The notes under the pieces are model-generated. The model worked only from the letters and a program-made list of their open reading frames with translations. It ran no database searches and was not told where the DNA came from. From positions 1 through 48,754 of the IMG/VR virus record IMGVR_UViG_3300042376_001320: a stretch of 48,754 bases of DNA. The stretch is one strand, 5' to 3'. Made by a program: the position numbers and the translations under genes. The first letter of the stretch is position 1, and each line of letters begins with the position of its first letter. Shown here piece by piece: positions 38,592 through 48,519 of this stretch. The DNA is from a virus.

Positions 38592-38741
38592 ATGCACTTC
38601 CCCATCACCAGACCAATGCGCAGGCTCCTTGCTATGTGGGCGGCTACTCTGGTGTGGCTGTTCTGCCCTGAGATAAAAACCGTTCAAAGGCAACTATTTA
38701 TACGGGTATGGTATCGCTGGGTTTGGCTGCACCTTCCATGA
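38592..38741 (+). CDS. Small Trp-rich, probably membrane-associated protein
   Basis: It has 49 residues. MRRLLAMWAATLVWLFCP forms a short hydrophobic helix after a basic start; the rest (FIRVWYRWVWLHLP) is aromatic and basic. The ATG is 4 nt after the previous stop. No family recognised. Confidence 0.4.
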   Translation: MHFPITRPMRRLLAMWAATLVWLFCPEIKTVQRQLFIRVWYRWVWLHLP

Positions 38742-38754
38742 CACTTGCAAAGGG

Positions 38755-38783
38755 TTGACCCATCACCCCGGCTCCACTACAAT
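38755..38783 (+). promoter_or_regulatory. Near-consensus sigma70 promoter, leaderless
   Basis: TTGACC (38755..38760), exactly 17 nt, TACAAT (38778..38783). The ATG of the Dps-like gene is at 38792, 9 nt below, at the expected transcription start. One of the best promoters in the window. Confidence 0.75.
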
Positions 38784-38791
38784 CCGCCACC

Positions 38792-39253
38792 ATGGACCTC
38801 GCCGCCCTCCAACTGCTCACCCTGCGTCTGTTTGCCCAACGCGCCCATCACGACACGCAAGGGCCGACGTTCTTCGCCGACCACAAGACGTTCGGGAAGT
38901 TTTACGAAGCCTACGACGCGGCCTACGATTCGGTGGTTGAACGGGCTGTTGGTCTCGGCAGCAAGATGGACCTCGCCAAGCTGGGGATGGACGCTGCCAC
39001 GAAAGCCGCGTTCCACCCGAACGAGCACTCCCCGGAAAAGCTGTTTGCTGATCTCCTGTCAGGTGAGAAGAACCTGTGCGCCGTCCTCGTGTCGGAGATG
39101 CCGAAAGCCACCGAAGGCACCAAGAACCTGCTGGCCCAGCTATGTGACGACTCGGAGCAACGGCAGTTCTTGATCCAGAAGAGGATCACTCCCGCATCCA
39201 GCAATTCTCCCAGTAGTCCGGCTGCTTCCCCAGCTTCACGTCCACAGATTTGA
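38792..39253 (+). CDS. Dps/ferritin-like protein
   Basis: It has 153 residues. The N-terminal helix region (LRLFAQRAHHDTQGPTFFAD then HKTFGKFYEAYDAAYDSVVE) matches the Dps ferroxidase half-site pattern H...GP.F...H..F...Y....D. The full four-helix core is expected to about residue 130; a Ser/Pro/Ala tail follows. Dps proteins oxidise iron and protect DNA; phage roles are uncertain. It has its own promoter and converges with 39186..39773, overlapping it by 68 nt at the 3' ends. Confidence 0.65.
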   Translation: MDLAALQLLTLRLFAQRAHHDTQGPTFFADHKTFGKFYEAYDAAYDSVVERAVGLGSKMDLAKLGMDAATKAAFHPNEHSPEKLFADLLSGEKNLCAVLVSEMPKATEGTKNLLAQLCDDSEQRQFLIQKRITPASSNSPSSPAASPASRPQI

Positions 39254-39773
39254 GCACGTCGAGGGGGTAGTATGTTTTGCTCGACACGTCGCAGCCGCAA
39301 GCACTGCACCCCTTTTTATATAGCTCCGCAGGCCGGTGAATCTTCCGACCACCGAGCATCTCGGTCAACTTCTTGCTCACCCAACCGCACGGGAACGTGC
39401 AGGCAACGTCAGCCATCTTGGGGCATGACAGGCAGATGTCGGCGCGGCGGCGATGCTCTTCGTCACTGACCAACTCATTGCCGTACAGCTCTTGAAGTGT
39501 GAGCAGGAACCGCTTCACGTCGTCCCCCGTCATGTGGATCTCGGGCGCTCCAGCCTCGATGCACCGGAAGCCGGGGTTCTGCTCGCACATCTCGTCGAGC
39601 ACCACATGCTCCCAGCCACTCCCGACCTCGACACCATTGGCAACGCGCTGCGCCTTCACCTGCTGGAGCATGACGGTCAGGGAGTTGGACGACACGGGAA
39701 CTCCGGTGACGGGGTCGGTGTATTTCCAGCCACCTCCAGGCGGGACCACAGTTTCGTTGAAGGGGCGTTTCAT
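39186..39773 (-). CDS. Virion-operon protein with Cys clusters
   Basis: It has 195 residues. The N-terminus is FNETVVPPGGGWKYTDPVTG; the C-terminal half has ADICLSCPKMADVACTFPCG and KKGCSACGCDVSSK, two metal-binding-like Cys groups. Such CLSCP/CGC proteins occur in phage structural regions, perhaps as assembly or tail-tip factors. The start overlaps the stop of the giant gene (ATGA). It is the last gene of the leftward operon seen here. Confidence 0.65.
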   Translation of the reverse strand: MKRPFNETVVPPGGGWKYTDPVTGVPVSSNSLTVMLQQVKAQRVANGVEVGSGWEHVVLDEMCEQNPGFRCIEAGAPEIHMTGDDVKRFLLTLQELYGNELVSDEEHRRRADICLSCPKMADVACTFPCGWVSKKLTEMLGGRKIHRPAELYKKGCSACGCDVSSKTYYPLDVLKSVDVKLGKQPDYWENCWMRE

Positions 39774-42700
39774 GGGTTGTTGACTTTCGCTTGAACCTTG
39801 CGGGTCTCGATGTCGAGGATGCGCGTGGCCCGATCACGAATCAGTTTGTCGAGCGCCTTGGTGGACATTCCTGTGATCCGCTCGCCGTTCTCCTGCAAGA
39901 ACTTGCCATAGCTGAGAGCGACCGCTTTCTCGAAGTCGTAAGTAACTCCTTTGCCGAGGGTGTCCATAGGCACCTTCTTGCCGTCCTTGATGATCTGACG
40001 TTTGGTGCTCGGTGTAGGAAAGTCGATACCCCTCGCGAGTAACTGCCCGTAGGCCACAGTCGCCTTGTCTGCTTCGTCAGTTGTGTAGAGACGGCTGTAA
40101 GGCTCGCGGTGGAGTCGGACATCTTGACCGATGCGGTTGAACTGCGGACGCCCATCGTTGACAAATCGACGTGCGACAGGCATCTCGCGGACGAGCTTTT
40201 CCCAGACGCCGTCTGCCCGGAAATTGCGTGGGTCTTGCCACTTGTCCAAATCTTTGACGGATGTGGGTACCAGACCCCCAAGGTAGTTCGTACCCATTTT
40301 AATGACTTTCTCCGGCATCCCTTGTGCCGCCCCGTACGAGGACGAGGTGCTGAAAAGTTCGGCAACCTGCTGCATGGCGGCAGCATCTTGGACTTGAAAC
40401 AGCCCAGTGACAGCGCCTTGAAGAATGTGTCCCGCTACTCCGCGCTGATTCCAGTCTTCAGGCTTGTAGCGTTTCTCGTCGAGCATGCTTCCCACAGCGG
40501 CTAGAAGTCCGGCAGTCGGCCATTGTGCATAGCTGATGCGCTCAATCTTGCCGTCTTTCCTGCGCCAAAAGGAGTTCTTCGCCAATCCCGCGCTCAGGCG
40601 GGAAGACTGCTCACCGAGACTGAGATCGTTCCACGGACCTTCCATGTGCCACTTGCCGTCCTCGGATTCGTCGTCGTCTCCAAACAGAGAATAGAGAGTG
40701 GCAAGCAGAATGCCCCCGACCACGTTCTTACCAATCAGCATATCCTGCTGCATCGGGCTGAGTTTGCTGCCGAGGATGTTGGTGCCTTTGTTCAGCAGCC
40801 ACGAGCCGGGCATGTAGCGCATGAACTCGTTGCCGAGGTTGAAGCCGAAGCGCATGAACCTCGTGCCGGTGAGGGCGTGGACGCTGCCTGCCGTCACTGC
40901 GGCGAACGCTCGCGTGATCTTGGCAGCTTCCTCATCTTGTGCAACTTGGTCCAGACTGCGGACTGCGGAAGACAAGCCTGACTTAACCGCATGGTAGAGT
41001 CCGCCAAACAACCCCGTCGGATCGTTCTGGAATGCGGCGATGTCTCCTACTTCAGAAGCAGCCATCTGGTCTGCCTCGGTCAGCCCGGCGTTAAGAATTT
41101 CGCGAGTGCGCTTGGCGACCAGCATGCGTTCAAATTTGGTCGCGGGTTCCGCTCCTGCCGTGGCCTCGGCAATCGCCTGCTTGCGAGCGTCGGCGATCTC
41201 CTTCTGAGTCCAAGATGTCTTGCCTTCATAAAGCTCAGGATTCATCGCCCGAGCCACGGCCATCGCTCCCTGCGTGGTGGCGGTGTTGTTCACGTGGTCG
41301 GCGGCGACCATGCTACGACCGACCACCATCATCAGAGCGCCGGGAATCTTCTGGAGCAGGCTGCCGCTTTTCCACATCTTCTCGCCGATGGCAATGGGGT
41401 GCGCGGTCTTCTCGCCATTCAGAGCGTCGATAAGATCGGCCTCAAAACGCTTGGTGAATGAGGGGTCTCCGGTGCGCAGGAGATACAGGGCTTCATTGAG
41501 TCCGGTGAACAATCCTTTCCACCATTGAGCCTGGATGTCGAAAGCGGCAACCCCTCTGCCCTTCGACAGTTGGACTCCTGCTTGAATGAGGTTGGTGCCG
41601 AGACCATTCACGACACCTCCCCAGGTGTCGAAGTGAGTGCGCAAACCGCTAAGAACACTGGCGATCCAGTAGGAGTTCATCACGTCTGCCCAGTTCGCAC
41701 CAGTGGCGTGCTGGATGCCTTCAACCAATTGGCCGAGTTTCTGATTGCGCAGGACGCCTTGGGGACTGCCCCACGCTTCGGCTGCCAGCTTGCGCAAAGC
41801 ATCGGCCTGAACGCCGGTCAGGAGCTTCAAGCCGAACCGTTTGGAGATCGCTTCGCGGAAAGTGCTGGAGTTGAACACTCCCAGGTTCATGAGTCGGAGA
41901 AGCTCGGGAGCAGCAGACGCCACGTTCGCAACAGCCTTGGTGGTCTTGGCTTTCAGGACGCCAGCTTTGAAGAGTTCGTCTTGGAACGCTTTGAGTCTTT
42001 CGCGCTGCCACAGTTTGTCGATGCTCTCCGCCAACTTTTTCGACTCATCCGGGGTGAGGTTCTTCAGTGCCTCATGTTTGGCGACACGGTCCTTGATGGC
42101 GGCAAGACGTTCCGCCTGTGTGCGCGGCAGGTCGTAGAGAATGTCAGACCAATCTGAGTCGGGGAGGATTCTATTGCGGATGGAGTTAACCAGCTTCTCA
42201 AGAGCTTTGGAGTCCTCGCTGAGAAGACTCTGCTTGGCGGCTTCTAGCTTCGCCACTTTGTCGGCGTCTGTCTGCGCCTGCCACGAGTCGAGAGTCTCGT
42301 TGACCGCCTTGAGTGCAAGGGCGCGGGCTTGCGGCCAATCGTTTTGAGTCGCGGCGTCCGGGACTTGCATCTCCGCGTCGAACACTTTTATCACGGCGTC
42401 AGCGGCGCGTTGACGGTTGAGCAGCGCGTCTTTGATGCTGAGAGTGCGTTTGCCGGACTTGTCCAGACCCGTTGCCAAGTCGGCGGTGTAACCTGCCTTC
42501 TCAAATGCACGGCCAATCGCTTCACGGGAAGACACGGGGTCAAACGCCACCGTTGGAGCGGCGGGCATCAACGCATCGCGCTGCGCTTCGAGTTGAGGCG
42601 TCATTGCCTTGACCGCATCCATAGCGGCTTTCGTTTCCACCTTGGCAACCTTGATCTGGTCGGCGAGTTGAGCGCGTTCTGCGGCACTGGCTTCCTGCTG

Positions 42701-45700
42701 TTCGGCACTTCCAGCCTCCAAATAGGTGAGTTTGGCACGAAGATCGGCCAGACGCTTTTGGGCTGGATGGAAAGTTTTGTCCAACTCCATATCAATCAGC
42801 ATGTCGAGCACTTTTTGACGACCCTCTTTCCACGCTGATTCAAACGCCGGACCCTCAGACACCTGATTGACGAATGCGCTGGTCAGCAGGTCTTGCAGCG
42901 TGCGCTCGGGCGCGGGCTTCTTCTCACCCTTCACACTGGCTGCGAGAGTGCTTTTAAGGCTGCTCACCAAATTGGCAAGCGCGGTCTTCCGTTCGGGAGC
43001 GACCACGTTGCCACGGGCTTTGAGCATCAAGGCTTTGGCTACTTCGTCGATGATCTGGTCACGCTGTCCCTTACCACGGAACATACGGGCGAGCGCACCA
43101 ACAGCAGTTTGCTTTGGACTCAAGCTGCCCATCAACCGACGGATGATGTTCTCCAATCGTTCGTCGGCTTCAGCAGTGGCCGTCTCGGCAGCACCGGCTA
43201 CTCGCGGAGCCGCACCTTCCGATCCTCCCTCGAACTGATCCTTCAGAATCTTCTCTCCGCGATCTGCGAGCACCTCTTCCGCCGCAAGAATAGGGGCGAT
43301 GGGTTGAAGCACTGCACCGTTCTGCACTCCAATCTGACGCATGCCACGGGCGGCGTCTTGGTTCATCCGTACTCGATACTTCCCAAGCCGTTGATTGGTG
43401 GCGCGTGCGACCGTTTTCTCGTCCTCGCTGGCGTTGGGGTCTATCGAAATCTCTGTGAAACCTTTGAGCAGACCACCCATGACGATGTTCTTCACGTTGA
43501 GGTCCATGTCGCTCGGCGCACGGTCTGCCATCAGCAGGTCGGCAGCCCGGAGTGGGCCAACGGCGTTGATCCAGGCAAAGGCTTTCTTGGTAGCTTCCTC
43601 GTCCGAATGGACTTGATACATTTGGTCCTCCGGTTTCGGCGGGGCGAAGCGAGCGCGAGTGAAGGCAAACTCAGGCCCGTCCGCAGGTTCTGCTTCGCCG
43701 CCGATGTCGATGGTAGGCGGTTCGCCGTCGTCGGCCTTACTCTTCAACGTCCCCTGCGGTGCTGGCATCATCCGCACAGCCGTCCCCACGGGCGTTCCTG
43801 GCAACGATATGCTGGACTGTGCGGCTTCTTGCTGGCTGCCCGCGCCTTCGAGTAGCAGGGTGCCGTTGTCGTAGCCTTCCTGCACCTGTGCCAAGAACGC
43901 CTCGGGCGTGAGTCCGGGCTGAAGCAGCCGGGCCTGCGCATAGACGCTGGAGAGCGGAGCCATCTGCGTGCTTGAGCCACGCACGGCTTCACGGTAGGCG
44001 TCTGTCAGGACGCTGCGGGTTGGCATGTCCAGCAACTTGCGCTCCCCGGTGGCCGGACGTTTGGCCTGCGGGTTGAACATGCTGGCGAGTCCCTGCGGCT
44101 TGGTTCCCACGGTTTCGCCTTTGGCCTTCCGCGCTGCCTCCGCGAGCATGTCGGTAGGTGAGCGGTATCCGGCAGGCTTGCTCTGCACCGCGTTCAACGC
44201 TTCCAGCTTGCCTGTCTCGACGGCGCGGAACGGAGTCTCGAACGTCGCAAGCACGGTCGTAAAGTACTGCTCCATCGTGCTGCCCCTAGCAACCGGCTCG
44301 CCTTTGATCCACTCGGCAATGAGGCGGAACACTTCGGAGAGCGCCGAGCGGAACTTGCCCACAGACACACCAGTCGAGAAACTGTCGGGGATCGAGGCGA
44401 GGAAGTTCTGGAAGTTGGGATTGGTGAGGGCAGAGATGAACTCCTCCACAGTGTCAAGCTCGTAGTCCAGCCTATCGTATAGACCTTTTTCCTTGGCATA
44501 CTCCAACACCTTCTCGCGGATGGTGTCGAGCTTGTTAAAGACCTCGTTCTCCCAAGCACCTTGAGGATCGCGCACCTTCGCCAATGTGACGTGGTGAAGC
44601 GCCTCATGCAGGATGGTGCCGAGGGCATCGACCATGCCGCGTCCGACCTGCCGCAGGTTGACCGCGATGGCTGACTTGCCGTTGCTGTGGGAATACTCGC
44701 CTGCGTAGCGCGTGTTCTCGTCGGCGACGACGTGAAGATCCATGTTAGCGAAAGCAGGCATCTCAGACATCACGCGGGCGATCTGCCGGTAGATGCGTGA
44801 GAGCGACGTGTCCTTTGCCATGGAGGCGAACGATTTGCGGAAGTCGTGGTTGGCGTGAACACCGGGAGCCGATGGGAAGTGTTTCGCCATCTTTCGCGTG
44901 TTCTGCTCCTGCGTGTATTGGTATCGCGGTGGATCAGTGAGTGAGGCAACCGGGCTGGAAAGGCGATCAGGGCGAACGGTCGCCTTCTGAGTCTGGCCGT
45001 TCCATTCGTACTGGAAGCTCACCAAACCTTTGCCCGTGGACGGACCTACCGTGCCGACGACCTTCTGGCCGTTGATATTGGCGGTAGCCGGTTGGCCGGG
45101 GGTGGGAGACCACTCGCTGCTGCCTCCCGGCATGGGCTGGCCTTCGGTAGCGGTCGTCGGCGCTTCTCCTTGCGGAGAGACTGGGGTTGACGGTGTATCA
45201 GATGTAGATACTATATCTTCGGTAACGGTAGGATATGACCCTCCTGCCGATTCAGACTGAACACCCTGGCTACCCCCAGCAGCATTAGCCGTGCTGCTGG
45301 GGGTTTCTGTTGCAGTGGTAACGGCTGGGGATGGTTGGAGAAAGCCGATGCGCGGACCACGCTCGGTGCCTGCCGCACGGGCGGCAGCTTGACGGAGCAT
45401 GTCGGCGTTGCGTGCCGCGCCTTCGGGGGTTTCCAGCGTCGGGGCTGGGGGCGGTGTGACGCCGAGGGTCTCAGCAGCTTGGCGACGAGCCTCGGTCTCT
45501 TTTGCAGCCGCAAATTCCTCCTGCGCTTTCATCTGCTCTAAGCGGGTTTCTTCATCGCGGGACGCTTTTTCCTGTGCGGACTCCAAGGCAACTATGGTTT
45601 GGTCTGCCAAGCCGGTTGCTTTGCCTGTCGCAAACCGAGCGTTCATCTCCTCGGTGATCGCAGGATCAACACCCTCGATTGGAGCGACCACCTCGGGCAA

Positions 45701-47611
45701 CGTGATTATCTTGTTACGAGCCAGCATTGCCATGTCCTCGGGACTGTTGGCAAAGTCGAGCACGTCTTCCGGCGTCATGTCCGACTCCGGGGGGATGGTG
45801 GCGATGGTGACGCCTTCCACTTCGACGGGGATGCCCTTCTTGACCTCCTCCTCGGCAGCGGCACGCATGTCCGCACGGGCAGCCGCTTCTTCGGGAGCAC
45901 GGTATTCCGTGGCACCCTCCATCGCGGCACGCTGGGCAAAGTCGGTGTCGGGGGTAGGTTGCCCTGCTTTGGTTGGGTCGGTGGTCGTCTCCTTGAACCT
46001 GCTTACTCCAGAGCCAGCGCCACCGAGGGCGGCGATTTGCAGGATCAGGTCTGGCGCGTTGGCGGCGAACTCGTCAGTGACTTGGCTCGGCGAAGCGTTC
46101 GGGTCTTTAGCGAAGGCAGACACCAACTGGCTGACATACTCGTCGGGGAGTTCTTCAGCAATTTCAGCAGCCGCCCCACCCGGCACCGCTTTCATCGCGG
46201 CCACGAGTCGGCTCTTGACCAAGTCTTTGCCGCCCTGCCGCAGCAGAGATTCAACACCTGTGGCACCACCCAAAGCGGTAAGCGCGGTCGTCACGGCACC
46301 GGAAAGCACCGCCGCATTGCGTGACACGCCGAACGCCTGCTCATGCGTCTTGCCCTGCTGCCTGAGATGGTCATATACTTCGCCAAACTGCGAGCCTGCG
46401 GTCTGTGCTCCAGCGGTAAGTGCGGAGGCACCCACGGCTGCGGCGGTAGCTGCTCCGGCACCTGCACCGGCCATCCGGGCAATCCCTCCGACAGCGCCAC
46501 CAGGAAGCAGCATGGGAGCCATGTTGGTGCCGAGGCGTGCGAGTCCTCCGGCGAACGTGCCGCCCGTGGCCTGCATGTCACCTTCAAGCCCTTGTGCCGC
46601 GCCGATGTCGCCGCTTGCGCGTGAAAGTTCTGCGGCTACCTTCGAGGTTTCCTCGTCGCCGGTCAGCATAGCCGCCGTGCCAACCGCTTGCGTGCCGATG
46701 TCGAGCATGCCGGTTGCAACACCTGTGGAGATGGCGCTGCCGATCTTGCGGAACCAACCACGGTCCTGCATCTTGGTCAGGTACTCCTGCGCAAGTTCGC
46801 GCTGCTTCTGGATGGGAGAGTAGTCTAGTTTTCCTTCGGACTGTTTCGCCATCTCCTGATCAAGATTGAACCCTTTGGATTCGAGGAACTTGGGGAACGA
46901 CTCTGCGAGAGGAATCTGCGGATCGCCTTTGGTGAGCGTGTTGATCGCTTCGTCCAAGTACCGTTTCTTCTCGTTCTGAAACGAGGCCAACTTCAACGCC
47001 TTGGCTTCGGGGGGCGCATCGCTGTCGAGCACCTGCTGACGAAACTCCTCCTTGTTGAGCACCAGCGCGGGGTCGGTGTAGATGTTGCCGTTCAACGTCG
47101 CGATCTTGCGCTTCCCTTTAAGGGCTTCGCTCGCAGCCTGTGCCTGTGCTCTGGCTTCAGGCGTAAACTTGGACTCTGCGGCTTTGAGGTTTTTGGAAGC
47201 CTCTTGCACGCCCCTGTCCCACTCTGGAGATGCCTGGCCAAACTCATCCACGCCGGGCATTATTTGCGCATCACGCAAACGAAACTTCTTGTCCTCGACC
47301 TCGGCGTAATCTTTGAGCGTTTGCTGGGCGAGCTTGGCTTCCGCCTGCTTTTGCTCACTCCACGATTTCACTGCGGTGTTGGGGTCGCTCACATCTTCAC
47401 CAGACAGTTTGCGGCGGCGGATAGCGTTAGTAGCGGCGAGGCGGTTCAACCCTTCGGGCTTGACCTTGTCGAGGTCGGCACCTTCCAACAAAGTCCTACT
47501 GAACTTCTTCTCCCAGTCGTCGAACAGTTTTGCGCGGCTCTCTTTCGGCAGTGAAGAGAAGTCTGGGTCTGCTTCGATTTCATCCCAATCAGTGACAGTG
47601 CTGGTAGCCAT
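39770..47611 (-). CDS. Giant polyvalent virion/ejection-type protein with metalloprotease motif
   Basis: It has 2613 residues. Residues 1-300 are charged and helical. About 350-410 is Gly/Ala-rich and hydrophobic (GGAVGGIARMAGAGAGAATA). A Pro/Ser/Thr linker spans about 765-835. HEALHH (1002-1007) is a zinc metalloprotease HExxH in an irrE/polyvalent-protein context with a downstream acidic LDTVEEFISAL. The rest is long Ala/Lys/Glu helix, with a short hydrophobic segment near 2295 (GGILLATLYSLFG). This resembles phage internal ejection proteins and large polyvalent proteins injected with DNA. It has no SD. Confidence 0.85.
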   Translation of the reverse strand: MATSTVTDWDEIEADPDFSSLPKESRAKLFDDWEKKFSRTLLEGADLDKVKPEGLNRLAATNAIRRRKLSGEDVSDPNTAVKSWSEQKQAEAKLAQQTLKDYAEVEDKKFRLRDAQIMPGVDEFGQASPEWDRGVQEASKNLKAAESKFTPEARAQAQAASEALKGKRKIATLNGNIYTDPALVLNKEEFRQQVLDSDAPPEAKALKLASFQNEKKRYLDEAINTLTKGDPQIPLAESFPKFLESKGFNLDQEMAKQSEGKLDYSPIQKQRELAQEYLTKMQDRGWFRKIGSAISTGVATGMLDIGTQAVGTAAMLTGDEETSKVAAELSRASGDIGAAQGLEGDMQATGGTFAGGLARLGTNMAPMLLPGGAVGGIARMAGAGAGAATAAAVGASALTAGAQTAGSQFGEVYDHLRQQGKTHEQAFGVSRNAAVLSGAVTTALTALGGATGVESLLRQGGKDLVKSRLVAAMKAVPGGAAAEIAEELPDEYVSQLVSAFAKDPNASPSQVTDEFAANAPDLILQIAALGGAGSGVSRFKETTTDPTKAGQPTPDTDFAQRAAMEGATEYRAPEEAAARADMRAAAEEEVKKGIPVEVEGVTIATIPPESDMTPEDVLDFANSPEDMAMLARNKIITLPEVVAPIEGVDPAITEEMNARFATGKATGLADQTIVALESAQEKASRDEETRLEQMKAQEEFAAAKETEARRQAAETLGVTPPPAPTLETPEGAARNADMLRQAAARAAGTERGPRIGFLQPSPAVTTATETPSSTANAAGGSQGVQSESAGGSYPTVTEDIVSTSDTPSTPVSPQGEAPTTATEGQPMPGGSSEWSPTPGQPATANINGQKVVGTVGPSTGKGLVSFQYEWNGQTQKATVRPDRLSSPVASLTDPPRYQYTQEQNTRKMAKHFPSAPGVHANHDFRKSFASMAKDTSLSRIYRQIARVMSEMPAFANMDLHVVADENTRYAGEYSHSNGKSAIAVNLRQVGRGMVDALGTILHEALHHVTLAKVRDPQGAWENEVFNKLDTIREKVLEYAKEKGLYDRLDYELDTVEEFISALTNPNFQNFLASIPDSFSTGVSVGKFRSALSEVFRLIAEWIKGEPVARGSTMEQYFTTVLATFETPFRAVETGKLEALNAVQSKPAGYRSPTDMLAEAARKAKGETVGTKPQGLASMFNPQAKRPATGERKLLDMPTRSVLTDAYREAVRGSSTQMAPLSSVYAQARLLQPGLTPEAFLAQVQEGYDNGTLLLEGAGSQQEAAQSSISLPGTPVGTAVRMMPAPQGTLKSKADDGEPPTIDIGGEAEPADGPEFAFTRARFAPPKPEDQMYQVHSDEEATKKAFAWINAVGPLRAADLLMADRAPSDMDLNVKNIVMGGLLKGFTEISIDPNASEDEKTVARATNQRLGKYRVRMNQDAARGMRQIGVQNGAVLQPIAPILAAEEVLADRGEKILKDQFEGGSEGAAPRVAGAAETATAEADERLENIIRRLMGSLSPKQTAVGALARMFRGKGQRDQIIDEVAKALMLKARGNVVAPERKTALANLVSSLKSTLAASVKGEKKPAPERTLQDLLTSAFVNQVSEGPAFESAWKEGRQKVLDMLIDMELDKTFHPAQKRLADLRAKLTYLEAGSAEQQEASAAERAQLADQIKVAKVETKAAMDAVKAMTPQLEAQRDALMPAAPTVAFDPVSSREAIGRAFEKAGYTADLATGLDKSGKRTLSIKDALLNRQRAADAVIKVFDAEMQVPDAATQNDWPQARALALKAVNETLDSWQAQTDADKVAKLEAAKQSLLSEDSKALEKLVNSIRNRILPDSDWSDILYDLPRTQAERLAAIKDRVAKHEALKNLTPDESKKLAESIDKLWQRERLKAFQDELFKAGVLKAKTTKAVANVASAAPELLRLMNLGVFNSSTFREAISKRFGLKLLTGVQADALRKLAAEAWGSPQGVLRNQKLGQLVEGIQHATGANWADVMNSYWIASVLSGLRTHFDTWGGVVNGLGTNLIQAGVQLSKGRGVAAFDIQAQWWKGLFTGLNEALYLLRTGDPSFTKRFEADLIDALNGEKTAHPIAIGEKMWKSGSLLQKIPGALMMVVGRSMVAADHVNNTATTQGAMAVARAMNPELYEGKTSWTQKEIADARKQAIAEATAGAEPATKFERMLVAKRTREILNAGLTEADQMAASEVGDIAAFQNDPTGLFGGLYHAVKSGLSSAVRSLDQVAQDEEAAKITRAFAAVTAGSVHALTGTRFMRFGFNLGNEFMRYMPGSWLLNKGTNILGSKLSPMQQDMLIGKNVVGGILLATLYSLFGDDDESEDGKWHMEGPWNDLSLGEQSSRLSAGLAKNSFWRRKDGKIERISYAQWPTAGLLAAVGSMLDEKRYKPEDWNQRGVAGHILQGAVTGLFQVQDAAAMQQVAELFSTSSSYGAAQGMPEKVIKMGTNYLGGLVPTSVKDLDKWQDPRNFRADGVWEKLVREMPVARRFVNDGRPQFNRIGQDVRLHREPYSRLYTTDEADKATVAYGQLLARGIDFPTPSTKRQIIKDGKKVPMDTLGKGVTYDFEKAVALSYGKFLQENGERITGMSTKALDKLIRDRATRILDIETRKVQAKVNNP

Positions 47612-47615
47612 GGGA

Positions 47616-48518
47616 TTATTCGATGTTGTATTTCTTTCTCAACTTTTGCTCTGGCGTTTCTGACCCTGTGGCGGCTGCCGGAGCGCCCGCAACAGGAGGC
47701 TCGGCGATCATCTTGTACTTGCTTCCAAGCAGGGACGAAACGCGGAGAATCTCTGCCTCTGTCTCATCAGAAACGCTGCCGTTCCTGTTTTCCTCCGCTC
47801 GGGCACGGTCTTTCACGACGCGGTAGTAACTTTCCAATGCTCGGGCTTGTGGGTCTTTCGAGAACGACGATTCGTTCTTCCGCTGCGCGATGGCATAGTT
47901 GACGCGGGCCTCATCGACCCCCTTCGCCAGAATCTCGTCTGCCTCGTCGGGGCTGTAGCCAGCCTCACCAAGACGTGCTGCCTGTTGGCGGCGAATCCTA
48001 AAACGGTCCGCCTCCTCACGAGCGGCAAGCGTGCCCGCCCCTTTTGCCACCGCCCCAAGAAACACGTTCCGCTCATCGGGGTCGTCGATCTTGTTGGCGA
48101 GGTTTTTGGCAAGGACGTTGTCGGCGAAGCTCGGTTGGCGCTGACGGATTTCGGCGAGTTGGTTGTAACGCTTCGACCCAGACATGGCGGCTTCGTTCTC
48201 GTCGAAGAACTTCTCACGGGCGCTCGGATTGCGGATGGTCGTGAACTTGTCTGCCACTCTCTCGGCTTCGCGCTGCCGCTCGGCAGCCATGCGCCTGTCT
48301 TCCAGTGACGCCCGTTCTTCCGCGATAGCCGCTTCCTCGTCGAGGGCTGCTTGATGCTCTTCCACACCGCGACGGGCAGCCATGCCCCACCCCGGAGCAG
48401 ACACATCTGGAGTGCCAAGCATGTCGAACGCGAAGGAGCGCTTCGGACGTGGGGCTTCTCCGAACAACTCGCTGGCGGGGCGGCGGGAGAGACCAAATCT
48501 GGTGAGTGCGTCTGCCAT
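47616..48518 (-). CDS. Coiled-coil virion-associated protein
   Basis: It has 300 residues. The N-terminal motif FGLSRRPASELFGEAPR leads into a long charged coiled coil (EEAAIAEERASLEDRRMAAE and onwards), with a Pro/Ala linker and KLRKKYNIE at the end. Position directly upstream of the giant gene (4-nt gap) and downstream of another virion-type gene suggests an internal head or ejection-complex protein. No enzyme motif. Confidence 0.65.
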   Translation of the reverse strand: MADALTRFGLSRRPASELFGEAPRPKRSFAFDMLGTPDVSAPGWGMAARRGVEEHQAALDEEAAIAEERASLEDRRMAAERQREAERVADKFTTIRNPSAREKFFDENEAAMSGSKRYNQLAEIRQRQPSFADNVLAKNLANKIDDPDERNVFLGAVAKGAGTLAAREEADRFRIRRQQAARLGEAGYSPDEADEILAKGVDEARVNYAIAQRKNESSFSKDPQARALESYYRVVKDRARAEENRNGSVSDETEAEILRVSSLLGSKYKMIAEPPVAGAPAAATGSETPEQKLRKKYNIE

Positions 48519-48519
48519 G

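Noticed and set aside
42893-43855. 320-codon plus-strand ORF and other plus ORFs across 39791..47663
   Set aside because: All are shadows within the uninterrupted 2613-codon minus-strand gene.
45399-46823. 474-codon plus-strand ORF, Ala/Ser/Pro-rich
   Set aside because: Antisense shadow of the giant virion gene; low-complexity composition and no start signal.
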